Origin: Yinghuangia aomiensis
Lineage (GTDB): Bacteria > Actinomycetota > Actinomycetes > Streptomycetales > Streptomycetaceae
DNA: 64,000 nucleotides
NCBI RefSeq assembly: GCF_039542225.1
Contig: NZ_BAABHS010000005.1
Location: 308,553-372,552, forward strand
Reading direction: 5' to 3'
The notes beneath the pieces were generated by a model that made no database searches, was not told the DNA's origin, and saw only the letters and a program-made list of their open reading frames with translations. Positions 42,774-52,256 of the stretch are shown here, in pieces. A program made the translations under genes and the position numbers. How positions within the stretch are numbered: the first letter of the stretch is position 1; the number at the start of each line of letters is the position of its first letter.

Positions 42774-43702
42774 CCGTATCGACGGACACGACGATCGCCG
42801 GGCCGGGGCCCGCGCCTGCCGGGGGGGCCGTCGCGGGGCCGCGCCGCACACCGGCGCGCATGGCCCTGCGCCGATTCCGGCGCAACAAACTCGCGGTGGC
42901 CGGTGCCGCCGTGCTCGGACTGGTGCTCGTGCTGGCGGTCTTCGCTCCGCTGATCGCGCGGCACAGCCCGAACCAGGTGGACCTCGACGCGCTGCGCCAG
43001 GGACCTTCGGCCAAGCACTGGTTCGGCACCGACTCGTCGGGCCGCGACGTCTTCTCCCGGGTGGTGCACGCCGGGCGCGTGTCCCTGCTGGTCGGCGTTT
43101 CGGCCGCATTGATCTCGGTGGTCATCGGAACCCTTCTGGGCGCGGTGGCCGGCCTGCTGGGCGGGGTGGTCGACTCGGCGGTCATGCGGCTCGCCGACAT
43201 CGTGCTGTCGTTCCCGACCGTGATCGCGATCGTGGTGCTCGCCGGAGTGCTCGGCCCGAGCGTCACCATGTTGGTCATCGCCATCGGCGCCACCCATTGG
43301 CCGCAAGCCTGCCGGGTGGTCCGCGGCGTCGCCCTCGGACTGCGGGAGCAGGACTACCTGCACGCAGCCCGGGCCGGCGGTGCGGGGCCGTGGTGGCTGG
43401 TACGCAAGCACATCGTGCCGGCGTCGCTGCCGCCCGTCGCGGTGGCCGCCACCCTGGCGGTTGCCCAGGCCGTGCTGCTGGAGGCGACCCTGTCGTTCCT
43501 CGGCCTGGGCGTGCAGCCGCCGCAGGCGAGTTGGGGCAACATGCTCAACGACGCGCAGAGCCTGACCCTCATCGAGTCCGCGCCGTGGATGTGGCTGCCG
43601 CCCGGGATCGCCATCGCCGTGACCGTTCTTTCCGTCAACTTCGTCGGGGATGGGCTGCGGGACGCGGGGGACCCGCGGCAGAGCAAGGGAGCACGCCCGT
43701 GA
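42770..43702 (+). CDS. ABC transporter permease, DppC type
   Basis: A 310-residue permease with a polar N-terminal stretch, membrane helix LAVAGAAVLGLVLVLAVFAP, the DppC landmark HWFGTDSSGRDVFSRVVHAG, EAA loop DYLHAARAGGAGPWWLVRKH and LSFLGLGVQPPQASWGNML. It overlaps both neighbours (ATGA and GTGA), as expected of a tightly coupled operon. Confidence 0.9.
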   Translation: MTVSTDTTIAGPGPAPAGGAVAGPRRTPARMALRRFRRNKLAVAGAAVLGLVLVLAVFAPLIARHSPNQVDLDALRQGPSAKHWFGTDSSGRDVFSRVVHAGRVSLLVGVSAALISVVIGTLLGAVAGLLGGVVDSAVMRLADIVLSFPTVIAIVVLAGVLGPSVTMLVIAIGATHWPQACRVVRGVALGLREQDYLHAARAGGAGPWWLVRKHIVPASLPPVAVAATLAVAQAVLLEATLSFLGLGVQPPQASWGNMLNDAQSLTLIESAPWMWLPPGIAIAVTVLSVNFVGDGLRDAGDPRQSKGARP

Positions 43703-44867
43703 ACACGGCGCAGACATCCGACGGCCCCGCGCCGGCCCTCGGCCGGACGCTGCCCGGCACCCGGCCGGCCGACTTCGACGACGCGGAGCCGCTACTGGAG
43801 ATCCGCGACCTCGTGGTGGAGTTCGCGGGCGACGAGGGCGCCGTGCGGGCGGTCGACGGAGTCGCCTACAGCGTGCGGCCGGGTGAGATCCTCGGCGTCG
43901 TCGGCGAATCCGGCTCCGGCAAATCGGTGACCGCGATGTCCGTGCTGGGGCTGATCCGGCGCCCGGGGCGCATCGTGGGTGGCGAGATCCGCCTCCGCGG
44001 GCGGGACCTCCTGGGGCTTACGCACCGGCAAATGCGGGAGATCCGCGGCAACCAGGTCGCGATGATCTTCCAGGACCCGATGACGGCGCTGAATCCGGTG
44101 ATGACCGTGGGCGCCCAGATCATCGAGGCGCTGCGTCTCCACGACAGGAAGATGAGCCGGGCCGCCGCCCGCGAGCGTGCCGTCGAGCTGCTCACGTCCG
44201 TGGGCGTCCCGCAGCCCGAAGTACGCGTCGGCCAGTACCCGCACGAGTTCTCCGGCGGCATGCGCCAGCGCGCGATGATCGCCATCGCCATCGCGAACCG
44301 GCCCCAACTGCTGATCGCCGACGAGCCCACCACGGCCTTGGACGTCACCGTCCAGGCCCAGGTGCTGGATCTGCTGCGGGACGCGCGGGACACCACCGGC
44401 GCGGCGACCGTCATCATCACCCACGACCTCGGCGTAGTCGCCGAACTGGCCGACAGCGTGGTGGTGATGTACGCCGGCCGGGTGGTCGAACAAGCCGCGG
44501 TGTCCGAGCTGTTCGCGGCGCCCAGGCACCCGTACACGCTCGGGCTCCTGGCCGGCGTTCCGACGTCCGAAGACGAGGACGAGGACGACGACGACCTCGC
44601 GTCCATTCCCGGCACCCCGCCGGACATGGCCCACCCGCCCGCGGGCTGCGCTTTCCATCCGCGTTGTCCGATCGCCCGCGACCGGTGCCGTACCGAGCGC
44701 CCGCCGCTCGCCCAGGCTGCCCCCGGGCATCGGAGCGCGTGCCACTACGCCGACGAACTCGTCGGCGCCACCGCCCGCGACCTCTTCGCGACCGTCCCCG
44801 ATGCGATCCGCGACACCGCGGCCCCCGACGCGATTGCCGCTTCGATCCCCGACGTGAAGGAGGCACC

Positions 44868-44871
<4 letters not shown>
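43699..44871 (+). CDS. ABC transporter ATPase, DppD type
   Basis: The 390-residue ATPase has Walker A GESGSGKS, Q-loop MIFQDPMTALNPVM, signature EFSGGMRQRAMIAIAIAN, Walker B QLLIADEPTTALD and switch His in IITHDLGVVA. The C-terminal domain includes an acidic run EDEDEDDDD and the cysteine set CAFHPRCPIARDRC with a later Cys-His. About 45 extra residues follow, unlike usual DppD proteins. The start is GTG at 43699 overlapping the previous stop. Confidence 0.92.
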
Positions 44872-45919
<1,048 letters not shown>

Positions 45920-45935
<16 letters not shown>

Positions 45936-46783
45936 ACGGAACGCGGGGGACGCCGTCGGTGGACGACGCCCGCCCCGCATCTGCCAACTACCACGCACAG
46001 GCCCTCGTCAGGGGGCTGGCACTGCTGGAGGAGCTGGCCAAGACGTCCGCACCGCTCACCCTGCACGACCTGAGCCAGGCCACGACACTGCCCAAGAGCA
46101 CTCTCGTGCGGCTGCTGAGCGTGCTCGGCGAGATGGAGTATGTCGTACGCGTGGACGACCAGCCCTCCTACCGCCTCGGACACAAAGTGCAGTCGCTGGC
46201 AGCGGCTTATGTCGAGTCGCTCGACCTCTCCGTGGTCGCCGAGGAGTACCTGACCCGAGTCGCCGCGCGCACCGGGCAGACCACGAATCTCGGTGTCCTG
46301 GACGGGCGGCAGGTCTTGCACATCTGCGTACGCGAGCCGGACCGGCCGTTGCGGTTCACCGCCGAGCCGGGGACCCGGGACCACGCGTACTGCACCGGGC
46401 TGGGCAAGCTGTTGCTGGCGAACGTCGATCCGGACCTGCTGCCGGAGGCGGTTCCGACGGAGCCTTTCGAAGCGTTCACCGACCAGACGATCACGACGAT
46501 GGACCAGCTGTCCCGGGAACTGCGGCGGACGCTTCGGCGCGGCTATGCGCTCGACGACAACGAGCGGAGCGTCGGGCTTCGCTGCGTGGCGGTCCCGGTG
46601 ACGGTGGACGGGAAGTGCATGGCAGCCGTGAGCGTGGCAGGTCCCTCCGGTGAGTTCACTCCGAACCGGATCGAGGACTTCGTCGAGCACCTGCGCGACG
46701 TCGCCGCGGAACTGGCGGAGGACGGCGACTTTGTGGCCGCACTGCGCATCGTGAACCGCTCACTGCGGCCGATCGGTTCGTGA
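45920..46783 (+). CDS. IclR family transcriptional regulator
   Basis: A 287-residue regulator. The N-terminal winged helix at about residues 25-85 (ALVRGLALLEELAKTSAPLT, LHDLSQATTLPKSTLVRLLS) is followed by the IclR effector domain with LGVLDGRQVLHICVRE, AYCTGLGKLLLAN and GYALDDNERSVGLRCVAVPV. Such domains bind small carboxylates or sugar acids. The GTG at 45920 has AAGGAGG upstream and lies inside the end of the ATPase gene. Two IclR-like operators in the window (36871 and 47291) flank its operon and are its most likely targets. A hairpin terminator follows 8 bases after the stop. Confidence 0.9.
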
Positions 46784-46791
46784 CCGACGGC

Positions 46792-46828
46792 GGACCGCGC
46801 CGGATGCGCTTCGCATCTGCCGCGGTCC
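46792..46828 (+). terminator. Terminator of the third importer/IclR operon
   Basis: GGACCGCG at 46792-46799 pairs with CGCGGTCC at 46821-46828, and inside it GATGCG-CTT-CGCATC forms a second stem. The hairpin begins 8 bases after the IclR stop codon. Confidence 0.75.
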
Positions 46829-46838
46829 GTCTCGAACG

Positions 46839-46869
46839 CGCGGGCCCGCCCGCAGCGAGCGGGCCCGCG
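46839..46869 (-). terminator. Terminator of the RidA gene
   Basis: Perfect 11-base arms, 46839-46849 and 46859-46869, with a 9-base loop. It starts 10 bases after the RidA stop on the minus strand and lies back to back with the preceding terminator. Confidence 0.75.
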
Positions 46870-46879
46870 ATGGTGGACG

Positions 46880-47254
46880 TCACCCGAGGTAGGCGATCGC
46901 CTCGACCTCGACCCGGACGTCCGCGTGACCGAAGTTCACGACGACTGTGGTGCGCGCCGGGGGCGCGTCGCCGAACCTCTTCGCGTAGACCGCGTTGAAG
47001 CGGGCGAAGAGCGCGGAGTTCGACAGGTAGGCGTTGACCTTGGCCACGTTGGCGATCGTGGCGCCGCCGGCCCGCAGCACCGCCTCCACGTTGTCGAGGG
47101 TGGCTTCCACTTCCGCCTCGAAGTCGCCGATGAACACCGTGCCGTCGGGGCTGGTGGCCACCTGGCCGGAGACGAAGAGGAAGTCACCGGCACGCAGTCC
47201 GTGTGTCAACGGGACGGCGGGCGGGGCGAAGCCTTCGGGGTGAACGCGTTGCAT
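46880..47254 (-). CDS. RidA family reactive enamine/imine deaminase
   Basis: A small protein of 124 residues with the YjgF/YER057c/UK114 fold: FLFVSGQVATSPDGTVFIGD, then DNVEAVLRAGGATIANVAKV, LSNSALFARFNAVYAKRFGD, and the active-site Arg in PPARTTVVVNF. The C-terminal Glu occurs in VRVEVEAIAYLG. RidA hydrolyses 2-aminoacrylate and related enamines formed by PLP-dependent serine and threonine dehydratases. The ATG at 47254 has GAGG upstream. It is divergent from the N-acyl-D-amino-acid deacylase gene, sharing an IclR-like operator; a D-serine-dehydratase-like gene is encoded three genes on. Confidence 0.9.
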   Translation of the reverse strand: MQRVHPEGFAPPAVPLTHGLRAGDFLFVSGQVATSPDGTVFIGDFEAEVEATLDNVEAVLRAGGATIANVAKVNAYLSNSALFARFNAVYAKRFGDAPPARTTVVVNFGHADVRVEVEAIAYLG

Positions 47255-47289
47255 GTCGAACCTCGTGTCTTGAAATGGATCCCCACAAC

Positions 47290-47306
47290 GTGGAAAGTTG
47301 TTCCAC
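47290..47306. promoter_or_regulatory. IclR-like operator GTGGAA-AGTTG-TTCCAC
   Basis: Perfect six-base arms lie in the 94-base divergent region between RidA and the D-aminoacylase gene. The core TGGAAAGTTGTTCCA matches the site at 36871-36885 at 11 of 15 positions. The IclR gene ends only 500 bases to the left. Confidence 0.6.
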
Positions 47307-47348
47307 ATGATGCCGGGAGTGAGATCCCGGGGCAAGGACAGGTGCGGG

Positions 47349-48992
47349 ATGAGCAAATCGCTCGTAGTGGCGAACGGCCTCGTGGTCGACGGCACCGGGG
47401 CGCCGCCGCGCGTCGCCGACGTGCTGGTCGAGGACGGCCGTGTCGTGCGGGTGGACCGGACCGTGGAGCGCGGCGGCACCACCCGTGTCGTCGACGCGAG
47501 CGGACTCGTCGTCGCGCCGGGCTTCGTGGACATCCACACCCACTCGGACCTCACGCTGCTGTCGTCCCCCGAAGCGCACAGCAAGGTGCGGCAGGGCGTC
47601 ACGACCGAAGTCGTGGGCAACTGCGGACTCGGCGTCTCGCCCCTGGCCCCGGGAGCCGACGTCGCAGCGATCCGCCAGGCCGTCGGCTACCTCGACTTGG
47701 ACCCCGCTCTGGCCTGGTCGTGGGACGACACCTCCGGCTACCTCGACGCCGTGGACGCCGCACGTCCGGCGGTCAACACCGCGACGCTGACCGGACACCT
47801 GCCGCTGCGTGCCGGTGTCGTCGGGTTCACCGACCGCGCCCCCGACTCCGCCGAACTCGACGCCATGTGCGGACTCCTCGCGGACACCTTCGCGGCCGGG
47901 TCACTCGGCCTGTCGACCGGGCTTGTCTACTCGCCCCTGTGCTACGCCACGGAGGACGAGCTCATCGCTCTGGGACGAACCGTGGCCTTCCATGACCGTG
48001 TCTTCACCTGGCACGTCCGGGATTACGCCGACGACCTCCTCCCCTCCGTCGACCAGGCGCTGCGGGTGGCCCGCGCCACCGGGTGCCGCACCCAGATCTC
48101 CCACCTGGCTTCCGTCGGGCGCCGGAACTGGGGTGCGGTCCGCCGCGCGCTCGACGCCGTCGAGGACGCGCTCTCCGACGGGTTCCGGGTGGCCGTCGAC
48201 ATCTATCCCTACCTGCACGGCAACGCGCCCTTGTCGCAGCTGCTCCCGGCCTGGGCCCAGGACGGCGGCGCGCACGCCTTGGCCCTCCGGCTCCGTGACC
48301 GGGCAGCTCGCGACCGCATCGTGGCCGCGTGGGCGGACCGCCCGTCGGGCTGGGACGAGATCACCCTCAGCCGCGTGCCCCCCACCCCGCGCCCCGCCGC
48401 GGAGGTCGACGAAGTGGGCATGTCCATCGCCGACATCGCAGGCCGCCGCGGCGCCGACCCGGACGAAGTGGCGATGGACCTCTTGGCCGCGTACGGCTCG
48501 GGCGTGCTCATCGTCGCCGGCGGCCGGAGCGAGGACGACCTGCGGACCGTCCTCGACCACCCGGCGTGCGTGGTGGCGTCGGACGGGCAGGCGCTCGACC
48601 GCGACGGTGTCACCGGCGCGGGCAGCCCGCATCCCCGGTCCTACGGCTGCTTTCCGCGGTACCTGTCCCGCTACGCGGGCGCGACCGACCTCGAACTCGC
48701 CCGCGCGGTGAGGCGCTGCACCGGTGCGCCGGCCGAACTGATGGGGCTCACCGGAATCGGCACGCTCACCGCCGGGGCGCGCGCCGACCTCGTGCTGTTC
48801 GACCGCGACCGGCTCACCGACCGGGCCACCTTCGCCGATCCGCAGCAGTACCCCGAGGGAATCGCCGAAGTCCTCGTCGCCGGCGAGACCGTCGTCGACG
48901 CAACCGGCCACACCGGATGTCGGCCGGGCCAGGTCCTGCGCGGCCGGCACGGCACCGCTCACCCGGGCGGCACCGCCCGCACACCCCGCTAG
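47349..48992 (+). CDS. N-acyl-D-amino-acid deacylase (D-aminoacylase)
   Basis: The 547-residue enzyme carries the whole metal site known from D-aminoacylases: His63 and His65 in DIHTHSD, bridging Cys92 in VVGNCGLGVSPL, His222 in TWHVRDYADD, His252 in ISHLASVG, and catalytic Asp411 in VVASDGQ. It hydrolyses N-acyl-D-amino acids to free D-amino acids in the cytoplasm; the side-chain preference cannot be predicted. The ATG at 47349 agrees with the family start (LVVANGLVVDGTGAPP). AAGGA is somewhat far upstream. It heads an operon with an amidohydrolase (8 bases later) and a fold-type III PLP enzyme, divergent from RidA. Confidence 0.9.
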   Translation: MSKSLVVANGLVVDGTGAPPRVADVLVEDGRVVRVDRTVERGGTTRVVDASGLVVAPGFVDIHTHSDLTLLSSPEAHSKVRQGVTTEVVGNCGLGVSPLAPGADVAAIRQAVGYLDLDPALAWSWDDTSGYLDAVDAARPAVNTATLTGHLPLRAGVVGFTDRAPDSAELDAMCGLLADTFAAGSLGLSTGLVYSPLCYATEDELIALGRTVAFHDRVFTWHVRDYADDLLPSVDQALRVARATGCRTQISHLASVGRRNWGAVRRALDAVEDALSDGFRVAVDIYPYLHGNAPLSQLLPAWAQDGGAHALALRLRDRAARDRIVAAWADRPSGWDEITLSRVPPTPRPAAEVDEVGMSIADIAGRRGADPDEVAMDLLAAYGSGVLIVAGGRSEDDLRTVLDHPACVVASDGQALDRDGVTGAGSPHPRSYGCFPRYLSRYAGATDLELARAVRRCTGAPAELMGLTGIGTLTAGARADLVLFDRDRLTDRATFADPQQYPEGIAEVLVAGETVVDATGHTGCRPGQVLRGRHGTAHPGGTARTPR

Positions 48993-49000
48993 GAGATCCG

Positions 49001-49837
49001 ATGATCGACGTCCATACGCATTGCCATCTCGGCGAGCACTGGGGCTGCGAATGGCACAACCATTGGCAGCCCGTCTACGGCCACGAGTACCCCGACCACA
49101 CGCCGGCCGACTACGACGCCGCCATGAACGGCGAAGTCGACCTCGCCTTCGTGTTCGGTATGCGGGCCACGGCGGCCGGCGTCATGACCCCCAACGAGTA
49201 CGTGGAATGGTTCTGCGCCGAAACCGAAACCGAGACGATCGGCTTCATGGCGCTGGACCTTGCCGACGACGATGTCATGGAGCAACTGGCGGACGGCATC
49301 GCACGGGGCCTGCGCGGCGTGAAGCTGTACCCCGTCCTCGCCCTGTTCGACCCCAGGGACACCCGCCACGATGCCTTCTACCAGGCCGCCGCGGATGCGG
49401 GCCTCATCCTGCTGTGGCACATGGGCGCGACACCGAGCCCGGTCGGGGACCTGTCCGTCAGCAATCCGCTGGTTGTCGACGAGGTGGCCCGACGGCACCC
49501 CGAACTCACGCAGATCATCGCCCACTTGGGGCATCCGTGGCAGCGCGAGACGATGGTCGCCCTGCGCAAGAACCGCCGGGTCTTCGCCGATGTCTCGGCG
49601 CTTTGGGCCCGTCCGCTGGACGGTTACCTCGCCTTGGCGCGGGCCCAGGAATGGAATGTGGTGCCCAAGCTGCTGTTCGGCTCGGACTTCCCGCTGTGGA
49701 CGCCCCGGCAGGCAATCGAAGGTCTGCGCGAGACGGCCGCTCTGAGCATGCCCGGCATGCCGAAGATCCAGCCGGAGACCATCGACTGGCTCGTCGACGG
49801 CGACCCCCGGAGCGACCTCGGGCTGGTCGCCCGGTGA
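49001..49837 (+). CDS. Amidohydrolase family 2 protein
   Basis: A 278-residue TIM-barrel metal hydrolase. The first motif is DVHTHCHLG at residues 3-11, then LRGVKLYPVLALFD, the metal His in LLWHMGATPS, IIAHLGHPWQRE, and GSDFPLW with the late Asp. The group includes decarboxylases and lactonases acting on small carboxylic acids. AGGAGA precedes the ATG at 49001, eight bases after the deacylase stop, and its own stop overlaps the next start (GTGA). Its substrate is unknown, but it must serve the same pathway as its neighbours. Confidence 0.88.
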   Translation: MIDVHTHCHLGEHWGCEWHNHWQPVYGHEYPDHTPADYDAAMNGEVDLAFVFGMRATAAGVMTPNEYVEWFCAETETETIGFMALDLADDDVMEQLADGIARGLRGVKLYPVLALFDPRDTRHDAFYQAAADAGLILLWHMGATPSPVGDLSVSNPLVVDEVARRHPELTQIIAHLGHPWQRETMVALRKNRRVFADVSALWARPLDGYLALARAQEWNVVPKLLFGSDFPLWTPRQAIEGLRETAALSMPGMPKIQPETIDWLVDGDPRSDLGLVAR

Positions 49838-51048
49838 CCGCCTCGACACCGCCGCCGGAGTATTCTGCGACGTTCGCCGAGAGGTCGAGGTCTTCCGTCG
49901 TGTCTTCCGCACCATTCCTCGAAACGTCGCTCCCGGCCCCGCTCGACGCGATCGCCACTCCGGCACTGCTGGTCGAACTCCCGCGTATGGAAAGCAACAT
50001 CGCCCGGATGGCCGAGGCCTACGCGGCCGCCGGCGTCGCGCTGCGCCCGCACGTGAAGACCTCCAAGTGCTGGGAGGTGGCGCGGCGTCAACTCGCCGCC
50101 GGAGCCGTGGGGTTCACGTGCTCCACACCCGAGGAGGTCGACTGGCTCCTCGGACAGGGAGTCCCCGACCTGGTGTGGGCGCACGTACCGGTCGGCCCGG
50201 CGAAAGTCGCGTTCGTCGTCGACGCCGTGGCACGCGCCGACCGTGCCGGACAACGGCTGGCTGTCGCGCTCGACTCGGTCGCCGCCGGACAGCCGCTCTC
50301 GGAGGCCGCCCTGCGGGCGGGCGTCCGCGTGCCCTTCGTCCTGGAAGTGAACACGGGGCACGGCCGGGCCGGCGCCGAACCCGGGAAGGTGCCCGGCCGC
50401 GCCCGCGAACTCGCGGCCCTGCCCGGGCTTTTGCTGCGAGGTGTCTTCACCCACGAGGGACACTTGTCGCGCTACGTCGGCGACCGCGCCGGCCTGGAAC
50501 GGGCCGGTCTGGGGGCGGGAACCCTCCTCGCCTCCCTCGCCGACATTTTGCGCACCGAAGGCCACACGATGGACATCGTCTCCGTCGGGTCGACGCCCGG
50601 GGCCACCTCGGCGCCTTTCGCGGAAGGGGTCACCGAGGCCAGGCCCGGGACGTATGTCTACTTCGACGCCAATCAGATGCGCCTCGGGAGCGCCGTATTG
50701 GACCAGTGCGCACTCACGGTCCTGGGCCGGGTCGTCAGCACGGAACGCCCCGGCGTCGTCGTGACCGATGCCGGCATCAAGGCCATGAGCTCCGACGCCA
50801 TCGCGGCCGCGGGTTCCGTGGGCCTGGTGTGCGATGTGCACGGAGTTCCTTTGGCGGACGTCGAGTTCAGCGACGCGAACGAGGAGCACGGCTTTCTCAC
50901 CGGCCCGGGCACCGCTGCCCTGAAGGTCGGCGACCTGGTGCGGATCGTCCCGAACCACGCCTGCGGGACCACCAACATGTTCGGAACACTGCACGCGGTG
51001 GCCGATGGAACCGTCGTGGAGCGGTGGGCGATCACCGCGCGGCACTGA
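49834..51048 (+). CDS. Fold-type III PLP enzyme, D-serine dehydratase / D-threonine aldolase-like
   Basis: The protein has 404 residues if it starts at GTG 49834, which overlaps the previous stop; a GTG at 49900 would give 382 residues and a more typical N-terminus. The alanine-racemase-like barrel has PLP Lys75 in LRPHVKTSK, with TPALLVELPRMESNIARMAE before it. The C-terminal domain has His375 and Cys377 in PNHACGTTNMF. In eukaryotic-type D-serine dehydratase a His and a Cys at this position bind zinc, whereas D-threonine aldolases have His and Asp, so D-serine dehydratase or a related D-hydroxyamino-acid lyase is favoured. Pyruvate and ammonia, via an enamine, would be the products. Confidence 0.85.
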   Translation: MTASTPPPEYSATFAERSRSSVVSSAPFLETSLPAPLDAIATPALLVELPRMESNIARMAEAYAAAGVALRPHVKTSKCWEVARRQLAAGAVGFTCSTPEEVDWLLGQGVPDLVWAHVPVGPAKVAFVVDAVARADRAGQRLAVALDSVAAGQPLSEAALRAGVRVPFVLEVNTGHGRAGAEPGKVPGRARELAALPGLLLRGVFTHEGHLSRYVGDRAGLERAGLGAGTLLASLADILRTEGHTMDIVSVGSTPGATSAPFAEGVTEARPGTYVYFDANQMRLGSAVLDQCALTVLGRVVSTERPGVVVTDAGIKAMSSDAIAAAGSVGLVCDVHGVPLADVEFSDANEEHGFLTGPGTAALKVGDLVRIVPNHACGTTNMFGTLHAVADGTVVERWAITARH

Positions 51049-51068
51049 TCACCGGGCTGCGCGGCGCG

Positions 51069-52061
51069 TCAGACCGCGTTGTGTGAGCGTCGCAGCACCA
51101 GGGCGGGGGCGATCACGACGCGCTCGGCGGGGCGTCCGGGGTCCGCGATGCGGGCGAGGAGCATGCGTACGACCTCATCCGCCATCAGGGTCAGGTCTCC
51201 ACGCACCGTCGACAACCCGAAGACGTCCCAGCTCGCCATCGCGATGTCGTCGAATCCCACGATGGTGAGGTCGTCGGGCACTCGGACGCCGAGAGCGGCT
51301 GCCGCGCTGCACGCGCCCATCGCCACGACGTCGTTCGCGCAGAAGACGGCGGTGGGGGGCGCGGGCAGGCCGAGGAGTTCGCCGACCGCCGCGCGTCCCG
51401 CGTCGTGGGTGAACGGCCCGCGGCGGACCAGCTCGGCGCGGAGCGGGATCCCGTGCTCGCCGAGAGCCGCGCGGAACCCCGCTTCGCGGTCTCGGCCCGT
51501 GCTCGTCGACGCGGGCCCGAACACGGCACCGAGACGCCGGTGCCCGAGGCTCGCGAGGAGTCCGGCGACCTGTGCGCCGCCGAGCTGGTTGTCCACCACA
51601 CACGTGTCGGCGGGCAGTCCGGCGGCCTCGCGGTTGGCGAGGACACACGGGACCCCGCGCCGGACGAGTTCGTGCGGCAGCGCGGAGCCGACCTCGGTGG
51701 TGGTGAGCACGACGCCGTCGAGGGAGCCGTCGGCGAGGCGGTCTGCTTCCACGGGGTCGTCCACGCGGTCCGACACGAGGAGGGCCCGGTAGCCGGCCTG
51801 TTCCAGACGATCACGCAGTGGTTCCACCAGCTCCGGATAGAACGGGTTGGTCAGGTCGTCGGCCACCAACCCGATGCGTCGGGTGGCACGGGTGGCAAGG
51901 CTGCGGCCCGTTTCGCTGGGAACGTACGACAGCGCCCTGGCAGCACTCAGCACCCGCGCGCGGGTCTCCGGAGCCACCCCGGGAGCGCCCCGCAGAACCC
52001 GGGACACGGTCGGCTGGGACACGCCCGCCATCCGCGCCACATCGCGACTCGTGATCGCCAT
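51069..52061 (-). CDS. LacI family transcriptional regulator
   Basis: A 330-residue repressor. The N-terminal helix-turn-helix is SRDVARMAGVSQPTVSRVLR at residues 5-24, with the hinge and periplasmic-binding-protein-like core after it (RIGLVADDLTNPFYPELVEP, GVVLTTTEVGSALPHELVRR, TIVGFDDIAMASW). The ATG at 52061 has GGAGGGG upstream; an earlier in-frame start would run through its own operator. It is divergent from the HisD-like dehydrogenase gene, and two copies of a palindrome lie between the two genes. Confidence 0.9.
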   Translation of the reverse strand: MAITSRDVARMAGVSQPTVSRVLRGAPGVAPETRARVLSAARALSYVPSETGRSLATRATRRIGLVADDLTNPFYPELVEPLRDRLEQAGYRALLVSDRVDDPVEADRLADGSLDGVVLTTTEVGSALPHELVRRGVPCVLANREAAGLPADTCVVDNQLGGAQVAGLLASLGHRRLGAVFGPASTSTGRDREAGFRAALGEHGIPLRAELVRRGPFTHDAGRAAVGELLGLPAPPTAVFCANDVVAMGACSAAAALGVRVPDDLTIVGFDDIAMASWDVFGLSTVRGDLTLMADEVVRMLLARIADPGRPAERVVIAPALVLRRSHNAV

Positions 52062-52100
52062 CGCCCGTCCCCTCCGCCATGGCCCCGCAGTGCGAGACTC

Positions 52101-52114
52101 TGCATACGCATGCA
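52101..52114. promoter_or_regulatory. LacI-type operator, copy 1 (TGCATACGCATGCA)
   Basis: Fourteen bases with perfect outer arms TGCAT/ATGCA around ACGC, 40 bases upstream of the LacI gene start. It matches copy 2 at 12 of 14 positions. Confidence 0.6.
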
Positions 52115-52169
52115 ATCGAGAGTCTATCGGGCCCCACTTGATGGTCGGCCCAGCTTCGAACCGTTGACA

Positions 52170-52183
52170 TGAATACGCATTCA
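52170..52183. promoter_or_regulatory. LacI-type operator, copy 2 (TGAATACGCATTCA)
   Basis: Fourteen bases with perfect arms TGAAT/ATTCA around ACGC, directly after a TTGACA (52164-52169) that could be the -35 box of the rightward dehydrogenase gene. The centre lies 69 bases from that of copy 1. Confidence 0.6.
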
Positions 52184-52256
52184 AGCGAGGGTTGCGGATA
52201 TCCCGCTGCGCTTCGCCGCCCCTTCATCCGTTCCCCTTCTGCCACTCGGAGCAGCC

